NCBI GenBank assembly: GCA_051744245.1
Contig: JBNJCV010000006.1
Coordinates: forward strand, 1 to 49,677
Source of the DNA: M55B165 sp051744245
GTDB lineage: Bacteria > Actinomycetota > Humimicrobiia > Humimicrobiales > Humimicrobiaceae
Length of the DNA: 49,677 nucleotides
Direction of reading: 5' to 3'
Part shown: piece after piece, positions 1 through 6,983 of the stretch
Layout of the letters: every line of letters begins with the position of its first letter
Position numbering within the stretch: the first letter of the stretch is position 1
The notes under the pieces: model-generated
The model's input: only the letters and a program-made list of their open reading frames with translations
What the model was told of the DNA's origin: nothing
Databases searched by the model: none
Position numbers and translations under genes: made by a program

Positions 1-955
1 CGTTTTGCGGCTGGTCATCTTTTAAAACTTTAACTATATTCTGAGCCGTCTTATATTTTAAATCCTCAATCGAGGACTCTGAATAAAATCCAGCATGAGG
101 GGTTACTATCACATTATTCATCTTTACCAGTTCATTGTCCATGCCCGGAGGCTCTTCTTCCAAAACATCCAAACCTGCTCCAGCAAGATGCCCGTTAAGC
201 AAAGCCAGATAAAGGGCTGTTGTATTTATTATGCCGCCCCTTGAAGTATTAACTAAAAAGGCAGTTGGCTTCATAAGCTGGAATTCCCGTTCATCAAACA
301 TATGGTAAGTAGCATCATTTAAAGGACAGTGTATTGATATAAAATCTGAGTTCAGGAGTATTTCATAAAAGCTGGCCATGTTAAGGTTAAATTTTTCCTT
401 TATTTCATTGGATATATAAGGGTCAAATACTAAAGTTTTACCAAAAAGGGGTTCTGTTTTAGGGTATAGGTGCTGGGGTATTTTTCCGAACCCGATAATT
501 CCCAGTATCAGTCTCTTAAAATTAAAAATAGGCCGGGCTACGCCAACTGCATCCCACTTGCCATTTTTCACTGCATTGTCCAGAGCTACAATTTTTCTGC
601 CCAAAGAGAACATTAAACCCAGGCTGTGATCTGCAACTTCATCCAGACAATAATCAGGGACATTACATACATATATACCCCCTTTAGAAGCTGCGGCTAA
701 ATCTATGGTATCTACACCAACGCCATACCTGGATATAACTTTGCACTTTTTCATGCTGTTTATAACTTTTTCAGTAATAGGTGCATACTGGACTATTAAT
801 CCATCAGCATCAGCACATTCTGCAGCCAGTTTATCTTCATCTTTGGTCTGGAGTTCTACTATATCGCAGTTTATTTCACCTAATACCTCTTTTTCTATAT
901 CCACATCATTAAAATCAAAATCAGTAAATACTACTTTTAATCTCCCATTGCTCAT
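1..955 (-). CDS. D-isomer-specific 2-hydroxyacid dehydrogenase, C-terminus beyond window
   Basis: Translating the reverse strand from an ATG at 955 gives an open frame that runs off the left edge (318 codons seen). It has the layout of the NAD-dependent D-2-hydroxyacid dehydrogenase (SerA/CtBP) family: a Rossmann motif GFGKIP near residues 155-160, NTSRGG with catalytic Arg239, EEEPP with Glu268 and TPHAG with His287. The last position of the usual GxGxxG motif is Pro160, a change I believe also occurs in some CtBP-like members. An AGAAGG Shine-Dalgarno lies just before the ATG. It is the last visible gene of the left catabolic arm, 110 bases after the aldehyde dehydrogenase, and probably interconverts a 2-keto acid and a hydroxy acid. 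The substrate cannot be told from sequence, and a role in serine synthesis is less likely in this context. Confidence 0.88.
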   Translation of the reverse strand, partial: MSNGRLKVVFTDFDFNDVDIEKEVLGEINCDIVELQTKDEDKLAAECADADGLIVQYAPITEKVINSMKKCKVISRYGVGVDTIDLAAASKGGIYVCNVPDYCLDEVADHSLGLMFSLGRKIVALDNAVKNGKWDAVGVARPIFNFKRLILGIIGFGKIPQHLYPKTEPLFGKTLVFDPYISNEIKEKFNLNMASFYEILLNSDFISIHCPLNDATYHMFDEREFQLMKPTAFLVNTSRGGIINTTALYLALLNGHLAGAGLDVLEEEPPGMDNELVKMNNVIVTPHAGFYSESSIEDLKYKTAQNIVKVLKDDQPQN

Positions 956-1019
956 CTATATCATCCTTCTGTAAAGTGGCTTCAATCATATAGTAATTTT
1001 TAAAAAATTACAAAGGAGA

Positions 1020-1049
1020 GGCTCCGGTAAGGAGCCCCCTCTTTTTTTT
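1020..1049 (+). terminator. Hairpin followed by T8, orientation opposite to the flanking genes
   Basis: GGCTCC (1020-1025) and GGAGCC (1031-1036) form a perfect six-base-pair stem with a five-base loop, and eight T residues follow at 1042-1049 on the plus strand. This is an intrinsic-terminator shape for plus-strand transcription, but both flanking genes are on the minus strand. Read on the minus strand the hairpin is followed only by a short pyrimidine stretch. It may act in both directions or attenuate the arm before the hydroxyacid dehydrogenase. Confidence 0.45.
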
Positions 1050-1065
1050 ATAAATAGAATATTAT

Positions 1066-2541
1066 TTATTTAAAATCGTAATAATTACCCTCTTCTCCCA
1101 GGAAAAGAACGTTGTTTTTGCATTTGAGGTATTCCATTAGACCTACTTCTCCGCCTTCTCTTCCCAGTCCACTCATCTTATTTCCGCCATAAGAAGCTTC
1201 TATCTTAGACATTACATTTGTATTCATCCAAACTATGCCTGCATCAAAAGTCCTGGTAGCTTTAACTAGTTTTCTAACGTCTTCACTCCACACTGTGGCT
1301 CCCAGGCCATAAACCGTATCATTTGCAAGCCTTAAGGCTTCATCAAAATCTTTGTATTTCATAACCGTAACCACGGGACCAAATATCTCTTCCTGTACAC
1401 ATTCCATGTTGTTATCATCAACTTCCAGCACTGTGGGCGGGTAGTAATATCCTTTATCCATAGGGGGATCAGTTACCCTTTCGCCGCCACATAGTAGCTT
1501 GGCACCGTCTTTTACGGCTCTTTTAACATAACCGTCTACAGCCTTTAGCCGATCTTCATCTATCAGTGAACCCATTTGTGTTTCGGGTTCCATTATGTCA
1601 CCAAGTTTTATCTTTTGGCATCTTTTTACCAATAAGTCCACAAATTCATCATAAATATCCTCATGTGCATATAATCTGGTAGAGGCACAGCAAACTTCAC
1701 CCTGCATGAAACAGAAACCCATTATGAGAGAATTTACAGCATCGTTTAGCCTGCAGTCCTTAGCTGCTATAAATGGACCCTTACCGCCAAGCTCAAGTAT
1801 AACTTTTTTAAGATTTGATTCAGCTGCAGCCTGCATGCACCGCCTGCCAACTGCAGAAGATCCAGTAAATGATATCATGTCGATATCAGGATGTACTAAC
1901 ATAGCCTCACCTGTCACACTACCTGATCCTGATACGATGTTTAGCACACCTTCCGGATATCCTGCTTCCAAAAATATTTCACCCAATATCTGGCAAGTAA
2001 TTGGTGCGAGCGAGGAAGCTTTTAGTACAACGGTATTACCTGCTGAAAGTGCAGGGCAAATGGTCCTAGTTGCTATATGGACAGGAAAATTCCATGGGAT
2101 AATTGAAGCAACTACTCCATAAGGTTCCCAGGTCTCATAACATAAAGTTTCTCCGCCTTCAATTGGAACTTCATCTCCCCTTATTTGCCTGGCCTTATTC
2201 GAAAAATACTCCATAGCCATTAAAGCATATTCAATGTCAACATCTTGAGTTTCCTTTATGGGTTTTCCCACATCTTTTGCTTCTATTTCTGCCAGCTCAT
2301 CATGTCTTTTTTTCATTATATCCATAGCTTTCATCATCAAGTTTGCCCTGTCATCTCCGCTGGTTGCAGCCCATTTAGGGAAAGCCGCCCTTGCTGCCGC
2401 TACTGCTTTGTCCACATCTTTTTCATTGGCCAGAGCCAGTTCTGCAAGTTCTTCGCCTGTAGCAGGGCATTTGGATACAAAGGTTTTCTTATCTTCAGCA
2501 TCTACCCATTGATTATTGATAAATAGTTTATACTTTTTCAT
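1066..2541 (-). CDS. NAD(P)-dependent aldehyde dehydrogenase
   Basis: The 491-residue protein is full length for the ALDH superfamily (about 480-500 residues). Visible landmarks are PWNFP at 149-153 with the oxyanion-hole Asn151, FTGS near 225-228 in the cofactor region, LELGGK with general-base Glu250, GEVCC with catalytic Cys284, and EEIFGPV around 384-390. The Gln usually found before the catalytic cysteine loop is Glu282. It resembles betaine-aldehyde and semialdehyde dehydrogenases and should oxidise an aldehyde to an acid in the cytoplasm. It follows the isomerase gene by 17 bases in a minus-strand operon and is preceded by an AGGAGG ribosome site. The specific aldehyde is not evident; a sugar-derived semialdehyde or lactaldehyde-like substrate fits the neighbours. 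Confidence 0.9.
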   Translation of the reverse strand: MKKYKLFINNQWVDAEDKKTFVSKCPATGEELAELALANEKDVDKAVAAARAAFPKWAATSGDDRANLMMKAMDIMKKRHDELAEIEAKDVGKPIKETQDVDIEYALMAMEYFSNKARQIRGDEVPIEGGETLCYETWEPYGVVASIIPWNFPVHIATRTICPALSAGNTVVLKASSLAPITCQILGEIFLEAGYPEGVLNIVSGSGSVTGEAMLVHPDIDMISFTGSSAVGRRCMQAAAESNLKKVILELGGKGPFIAAKDCRLNDAVNSLIMGFCFMQGEVCCASTRLYAHEDIYDEFVDLLVKRCQKIKLGDIMEPETQMGSLIDEDRLKAVDGYVKRAVKDGAKLLCGGERVTDPPMDKGYYYPPTVLEVDDNNMECVQEEIFGPVVTVMKYKDFDEALRLANDTVYGLGATVWSEDVRKLVKATRTFDAGIVWMNTNVMSKIEASYGGNKMSGLGREGGEVGLMEYLKCKNNVLFLGEEGNYYDFK

Positions 2542-2558
2542 ATTTCCTCCTTTAAAAA

Positions 2559-3902
2559 TTATTTACTTATAATAAAAGGTATTTGCATAAGTTTTGCAAA
2601 TTCTTCTAATTCTTCTAGGATATCCCCATAAACCAATCCATTATGGTGGGGGATTCCATTATCTAGCAATGATTCCACAAATTCTAAATTGCCGCCCTCC
2701 ATCCTGATTGAAAGGTTACTGCCTTTTAGCAGTGGCTCTGTTTCAACTGCTTCACCAATGCCAACATGCAATACATATTCGCCCCTTATGGAATTAAGCC
2801 TGCATACCGTTACCACTCCGCTTTTTAGAGCAGCTACCTGTGAGAGACCGCCAAAAATCTTTTCTATTTTTGGTTTATCCGTTGATAAATTATGGGGAGC
2901 ATTACCACAATGCCAGAAAAGTAAAGTATCATTTTCCTCTATAATATTTACAAAATCCGCAAACCATGGGGTTGATCCAGCCAAAACCTGTTGCAACATT
3001 AAGGTTAAAGCCCCGTCAACATCACATTCGCAAGATGCCATCACTCCTTCCGCATTACATCTTCCATTGGCCGGACAAATTGGGGTACAATCAATATCTC
3101 TCAATTCAGGCCAGCAATCTGGAGCGTATGCATTTAAGTTATTTTCTTCAATAGCTTTTTTAGTAGCAAGATAAACCTTTGAAATTCCCCTGGCTTCCTC
3201 AAGATCTTTATCAGCAATATTAAAGATTTTTTTCTGTTGCTCCATATCCTTGTCTATTTCTTTTTCAGTTACACTTTCAATTACTTTAGAAAAACCGTAC
3301 ATGGATACTTTTGTAATGGTAGTTCCAAACTTATTCTTTATAGCCAGCTCATCAAAATCTGAAATTTCAAAACCATCAGGCCTCATACCTATAACGCCGA
3401 TAGTGGCTTCGTTTAAATAAGAAATAGCCTCCACAGCCTTTACAAATTTATTAACATTTTTCTTGGGTTTTCCGCTCCCAACATTTCCATAAGCAAAGGA
3501 GAAAGGCCTACCAAAATTCTTAAAAACAGTCCCCAAAGGTAAAACTCCTACCATAGAGCCAGTAAAGTTATGTTTTTTTATAGCAAATTCTTCTATTCCC
3601 CAAATAAGGTAAGGTACATCCAGATTCCTAATAACTTCGGTCGCCACTTCTCCCGTACTGAAAGTGCCATTAAATATTACTACTGCATCAACATTTTCTT
3701 TCTTAAATTTTTGCCATGCAACCCTGGATTTAGCCCTACTATCCACGGAAGAAGCTGACTCTACTATGGATATCCCCAATTCTTCCTGCAGATATCCCTT
3801 TGCTTCATTCGCATATTTAGTTGCAGTTTCCAAATCCTCCTTTTCTAAAAAATCTAAAGCCAGGTTTATAAATCCAAATTTAAGCTCAGAATTAACAGCC
3901 AT
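2559..3902 (-). CDS. L-fucose/L-arabinose isomerase family protein
   Basis: This 447-residue protein has the fold signature of the fucose isomerase family but is much shorter than E. coli FucI (about 590 residues). Likely metal ligands by comparison with FucI are Glu292 (in SCECD), Asp316 (in WFADF) and His419 or His420 (in IPHHNG). The segment 263-293 is rich in cysteine, with Cys263, 272, 276, 282, 291 and 293 around the metal Glu. The family interconverts aldoses and ketoses, and related short members act on other sugars such as sulfoquinovose, so the substrate is open. The gene lies between an SDR gene and an aldehyde dehydrogenase in the same minus-strand operon, and an AGGAGG ribosome site precedes the ATG. 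Together with the FGGY kinase of the other arm it could supply a ketose for phosphorylation; this is inference. Confidence 0.8.
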   Translation of the reverse strand: MAVNSELKFGFINLALDFLEKEDLETATKYANEAKGYLQEELGISIVESASSVDSRAKSRVAWQKFKKENVDAVVIFNGTFSTGEVATEVIRNLDVPYLIWGIEEFAIKKHNFTGSMVGVLPLGTVFKNFGRPFSFAYGNVGSGKPKKNVNKFVKAVEAISYLNEATIGVIGMRPDGFEISDFDELAIKNKFGTTITKVSMYGFSKVIESVTEKEIDKDMEQQKKIFNIADKDLEEARGISKVYLATKKAIEENNLNAYAPDCWPELRDIDCTPICPANGRCNAEGVMASCECDVDGALTLMLQQVLAGSTPWFADFVNIIEENDTLLFWHCGNAPHNLSTDKPKIEKIFGGLSQVAALKSGVVTVCRLNSIRGEYVLHVGIGEAVETEPLLKGSNLSIRMEGGNLEFVESLLDNGIPHHNGLVYGDILEELEEFAKLMQIPFIISK

Positions 3903-3941
3903 ATCTTATCCTCCTTAAAAAATATTATTAAACGCTTAAAA

Positions 3942-4721
3942 TTACCGTAAACTATATCCCCCATCTGCAACAATAGCACTGCCAGTTACATAACTGGAGG
4001 CGCTTGATGCTAAAAATATGCATAAGCCCTTAAACTCAGAAGGATCAGGTATCCTTTTTTGGGGGGTATAAGAAGTCCATTCATCTATGTACTTTTTATC
4101 CGCCATTTTCAAAAGGGGAGTCATAATATAACCGGGACAGATTGCATTTACCCTTATGTTATAAGGAGCCCATTCAACTGCCAGTGATTTTGTAAGATGG
4201 CTAACTCCTGCCTTAGAAGCATTATAATGGCATTGCTTTTGAGGAACATTTACTATAATTCCGGACATAGAGGATATATTAATTATGCTGCCTTCCCCCT
4301 GTTTTTTCATTTCTTTTGCTGCCCATTTGCAAAAAAGGAAAACACCAGTCAGGTTAACATCAATAACTTTTTGCCAGTCTTCTATAGACATTTCCTCTGC
4401 TGGAGACCAGCTAACTATGCCGGCATTACAAACCAGAATGTTTATTTCCCCAAATTCTTTTTTTATAGAATTAACTGCAGCCTTTACATCCTCCTCTTTG
4501 CTTACATCTGCTTCAATGGCAATTGCACGCCTTCCCATTGCCTTTATTTGTTTGCAGCCATCGGAAGCTTCTTTTTTCGCCTTGTCAACTAACGCTACAT
4601 CTGCTCCTGCCTCTGCCAGACCTATTGCCAATTCTTTTCCCAGGCCTCTTCCCGCACCTGTTACCACTGCTTTTTTACCATCTAGTTTAAAAAATGATAG
4701 AGCGTCTCTTTTTTTACCCAT
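3942..4721 (-). CDS. Short-chain dehydrogenase/reductase (SDR), sugar/polyol dehydrogenase-like
   Basis: This is a classical SDR. Counted from a longer in-frame TTG start at 4751, the glycine-rich cofactor motif TGAGRGLG is at 31-38, NAG at 109-111, the catalytic Ser at 160/161 and the YNASK active site has Tyr176 and Lys180. I chose the ATG at 4721 (259 residues) because a GGAAAG sequence lies before it and SDR proteins normally begin shortly before the first strand; the TTG would add ten residues. After the active site comes the usual CPGYIMTPLL segment, and the C-terminus VADGGY is typical of classical SDRs. It resembles gluconate 5-dehydrogenase and glucose 1-dehydrogenase types. It is the first intact gene of the left catabolic arm, 39 bases before the isomerase gene. 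Substrate and cofactor preference cannot be fixed. Confidence 0.85.
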   Translation of the reverse strand: MGKKRDALSFFKLDGKKAVVTGAGRGLGKELAIGLAEAGADVALVDKAKKEASDGCKQIKAMGRRAIAIEADVSKEEDVKAAVNSIKKEFGEINILVCNAGIVSWSPAEEMSIEDWQKVIDVNLTGVFLFCKWAAKEMKKQGEGSIINISSMSGIIVNVPQKQCHYNASKAGVSHLTKSLAVEWAPYNIRVNAICPGYIMTPLLKMADKKYIDEWTSYTPQKRIPDPSEFKGLCIFLASSASSYVTGSAIVADGGYSLR

Positions 4722-4818
4722 ATCTATAGCTTTCCAGATTTCTTTTTGCAATCCAAATCTGGCTTACCACCTTTAATTTTTAGTTTAGCAAATAATACTT
4801 CCGATACCCAGGCTTTTA

Positions 4819-5388
4819 TTACCTTTTTATTATTGCTTTTTCTTCCTTATCAAAGAGGTGCACAAATTCTGGCTTAAATTCTAGCCAGCACTTTTCATCC
4901 CTCTTGTAGCTTTCACTTCCCACTGACGTAGTAACCTGTATTTCGCTGTTAGCAGGATCATCAAGCTTTAAAGTTAAAACAGTGCTATCCCCCTGGAATT
5001 CTACTATTTTTACTGTGGCTGGTATATCAGACCCATCATCCTTTTTATGAGAGACTTTAGCCTGCTGGGGCCTGACACCTATAGTAGCATCAGAGCCAAT
5101 ATATTTAGAATCAATTTCTCCTGAAAATTTAATTAACCTTTTATTATTTCCAATCTCTATAGCCACTTCATTAGGGCTTTCTATTTTCCCCTGGATAAAA
5201 TTCATGCCAGGCTGGCCTACAAAATTTGCCACAAATTTATTATTTGGCTTGTTGTATATTTCTTCAATGGTGCCTATTTGCTGCCTAAGGCCATCATATA
5301 TAATGAGTATTCTATCTGAAAGGGAAATAGCTTCTGCCTGGTCATGGGTTACATAAATAGTAGTATTCCCAAATTCTTCATGTATTCT
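4819..5388 (-). pseudogene. Remnant of a MalK/UgpC-type sugar ABC transporter ATPase (3' part only)
   Basis: The reading frame begins abruptly just after an in-frame TGA (5389-5391) with residues RIHEEFGNTT, then the H-loop YVTHDQAEA, the D-loop-distal segment and the C-terminal TOBE/MalK-like domain ending in KRAIIKK style residues. Walker A, the Q-loop, the LSGGQ signature and Walker B are all missing, about the first 170 residues of a normal ~370-residue protein. An open frame could start at an internal ATG or GTG-type codon at 5232, but it would hold only the TOBE part. Upstream, a strong AAGGAGGTGA ribosome site (5428-5437) is kept without a usable start codon after it. No permease or binding-protein gene is present in the window. 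An internal deletion in a formerly functional gene is the simplest reading. Confidence 0.85.
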
Positions 5389-5391
5389 TCA

Positions 5392-5713
5392 ACGGAATTT
5401 AAGTTAACAAAGTAGGTTTTCTATATCTCACCTCCTTATGTTAATAATTTTATAATTATAATTCTTTACTATCAATAAATACTAAACCAGTAAAGGAACC
5501 TATTTAGTATATACAGTATACAATATTTTAAAATTTTATTTTCTTTCCTTTAAAATTATTGCTTAACCTTGTTTAGTGATTTTTTTAAAAATTTACATTT
5601 TAAGTTGTTAATGGATATTGTATAATGTATGCAAATAATGTCAATACTAAAAAATATATATATCTATAAAAAAGCCTTTTATTTTTAGCCAAGGCATTAT
5701 GTAAAAAGCTAAT
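5392..5713. promoter_or_regulatory. Regulatory region between the ABC remnant and the gntR pair
   Basis: This 322-base, very AT-rich stretch holds no gene. It keeps the orphan AAGGAGGTGA ribosome site of the broken transporter gene (5428-5437, minus strand). A GTATATAC palindrome (5507-5514) is directly followed by a CAGTATACAA element (5514-5523), close to the TnGTnnACnA form bound by GntR/FCD regulators. A second imperfect palindrome, TTGTAT-N5-ATGCAA, starts near 5618 and overlaps a TATAAT. GCCTT and AAGGC (5674-5678, 5691-5695) could form a small hairpin in the leader. These are visual matches only; in such AT-rich DNA some will be chance. Confidence 0.4.
5621..5626 (+). promoter_or_regulatory. 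Possible -10 box of the gntR pair
   Basis: A perfect TATAAT lies 88 bases before the first gntR start codon. No good -35 hexamer is seen 16-18 bases upstream. The box lies inside the imperfect TTGTAT/ATGCAA palindrome, which would fit autoregulation. Confidence 0.35.
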
Positions 5714-6355
5714 ATGGACTTAAAAATAAATCAAAATAATTTAAGTGAACAGGCTTATAATAAAATTAAGCTCCTAATCCTTGATGACGTGCTTAAACCC
5801 GGGGAAAAAATTATCCAGGAAAAAATGGCAGAAAGGCTGGGTATAAGTAAGATTCCTTTAATACAAGCTCTGTCAGTCCTCCGGAATGAAAGGCTTATAG
5901 AATACCATCCCAGAAAAGGCTTTTTTGTGCGGAAAATTTCAAAACAGGAATATTATGACCTTATTGACGTAAGAAGAATCCTGGAATGCCTTGCAGTGCA
6001 AAAAATAATTGACAATTTAAATGAGGGGATTAAAAAAACACTCCTGAAATTTTTAAGCGATTTTGAAAAATATAATGAAAAAAAAGACTACATTAAATAT
6101 TATGGTGTTGATAAAAAATTCCATATTTACCTTCTTGAAGCATCAGGAAATTCTTACCTGAAACATATAAATAATTCATTTAATATTTTGCTTCTTTGCT
6201 TTACCAAAGGCTTTAGGACAAAAATTGAATTAAGCATGGATTACCACAGAAAAATTATTAATGCAATACTTAAAAAAGAAATAGCCAGCTCATTAAAATT
6301 AATGAAAGTCCATATAGAACACAAAAAGGAGTCGCATCTTTTAGATGAACATTAA
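5714..6355 (+). CDS. GntR-family regulator with FCD ligand domain, copy 1
   Basis: This 213-residue protein has an N-terminal winged helix (about 8-78; the EKMAERLGIS...PLIQAL recognition region is clear) and a C-terminal all-helical FCD domain. Candidate metal or ligand residues of FCD regulators are present: an Asp-x3-His pair in DKKFH and two later His in YHRKI and IEHKK. FCD regulators usually sense sugar acids or organic acids and repress catabolic genes. The gene is divergent from the left arm and runs convergently toward the xylulokinase gene. It overlaps copy 2 by 11 bases, so the two are co-expressed. The ribosome site before the ATG is weak (AAAAAG). The winged-helix DNA is nearly identical to that of copy 2. 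Confidence 0.92.
   Translation: MDLKINQNNLSEQAYNKIKLLILDDVLKPGEKIIQEKMAERLGISKIPLIQALSVLRNERLIEYHPRKGFFVRKISKQEYYDLIDVRRILECLAVQKIIDNLNEGIKKTLLKFLSDFEKYNEKKDYIKYYGVDKKFHIYLLEASGNSYLKHINNSFNILLLCFTKGFRTKIELSMDYHRKIINAILKKEIASSLKLMKVHIEHKKESHLLDEH
5738..5951 (+). repeat. Near-identical block shared by the two gntR genes (partner 6372-6585)
   Basis: These 214 bases recur at 6372-6585, offset by exactly 634 bases and without gaps. I count three mismatches, all in the first third; the rest is identical. The block codes for the winged-helix domain. Confidence 0.95.
6113..6192 (+). repeat. Identical block in the FCD domains (partner 6747-6826)
   Basis: These 80 bases recur without mismatch at 6747-6826 with the same 634-base offset. 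The 161 bases between this block and the first block are equally long in both genes but clearly diverged. The block codes for the segment around the DKKFH pair. Confidence 0.95.
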
Positions 6356-6974
6356 CAAAATCAACCAGAAAAATTTAAGTGAACAGGCTTATAATAAAAT
6401 TAAACTCCTAATCCTTGATGACTTACTTAAACCCGGGGAAAAAATTATCCAGGAAAAAATGGCAGAAAGGCTGGGTATAAGTAAGATTCCTTTAATACAA
6501 GCTCTGTCAGTCCTCCGGAATGAAAGGCTTATAGAATACCATCCCAGAAAAGGCTTTTTTGTGCGGAAAATTTCAAAACAGGAATTCTACGAGCTTCTTG
6601 AAATAAGGGGTTCTTTTGAAAGCCTGGCAGTAGAAAAAATTTCTGAAAACCTTAACAATTCCATAAAAGATAGACTTTTGGATTTTAAGCAAAAATTTGA
6701 ACAAGCTGTAAAGGATAAAAATCCAAGTGAATATTTTGAAATAGACAAAAAATTCCATATTTACCTTCTTGAAGCATCAGGAAATTCTTACCTGAAACAT
6801 ATAAATAATTCATTTAATATTTTGCTCTTATCCTATACTAAGGGCTTTAAAACTAAGTTAAAAGAAAGCCTTGCATACCATAATAGGATAATAGAAGAAA
6901 TTTTAAAAAACCACCCTAACAAAGCTTCAACCTTGATAATTGAACATCTAGAAGCTGTAAAAAAGTATTTCTAA
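6345..6974 (+). CDS. GntR-family regulator with FCD ligand domain, copy 2
   Basis: This 209-residue paralogue starts inside the end of copy 1. Its winged-helix domain differs from copy 1 by one residue in the conserved stretch, whereas most of the FCD domain differs widely. The DKKFH pair and the later His residues (YHNRI, IEHLE) are kept, so the metal site should be intact. An AAGGAG lies 13 bases before the ATG, a longer spacing than usual, so translation may rely partly on coupling. The gene ends 9 bases before the convergent xylulokinase gene. The two proteins probably bind the same operator but read different effectors, possibly also as heterodimers; this is inference. Confidence 0.92.
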   Translation: MNINKINQKNLSEQAYNKIKLLILDDLLKPGEKIIQEKMAERLGISKIPLIQALSVLRNERLIEYHPRKGFFVRKISKQEFYELLEIRGSFESLAVEKISENLNNSIKDRLLDFKQKFEQAVKDKNPSEYFEIDKKFHIYLLEASGNSYLKHINNSFNILLLSYTKGFKTKLKESLAYHNRIIEEILKNHPNKASTLIIEHLEAVKKYF

Positions 6975-6983
6975 CCTTCACTC

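Noticed and set aside
705..974. 89-codon plus-strand frame
   Set aside because: It is antisense to the hydroxyacid dehydrogenase, whose catalytic motifs are all intact.
1706..2122. Plus-strand frame of 138 codons within the aldehyde dehydrogenase
   Set aside because: Shadow of a confident gene in another frame; no ribosome site.
5714..6974. The gntR pair as an assembly duplication
   Set aside because: The parts between the identical blocks are strongly diverged, so this is not a simple duplicated contig end; a local chimera still cannot be excluded from sequence alone.
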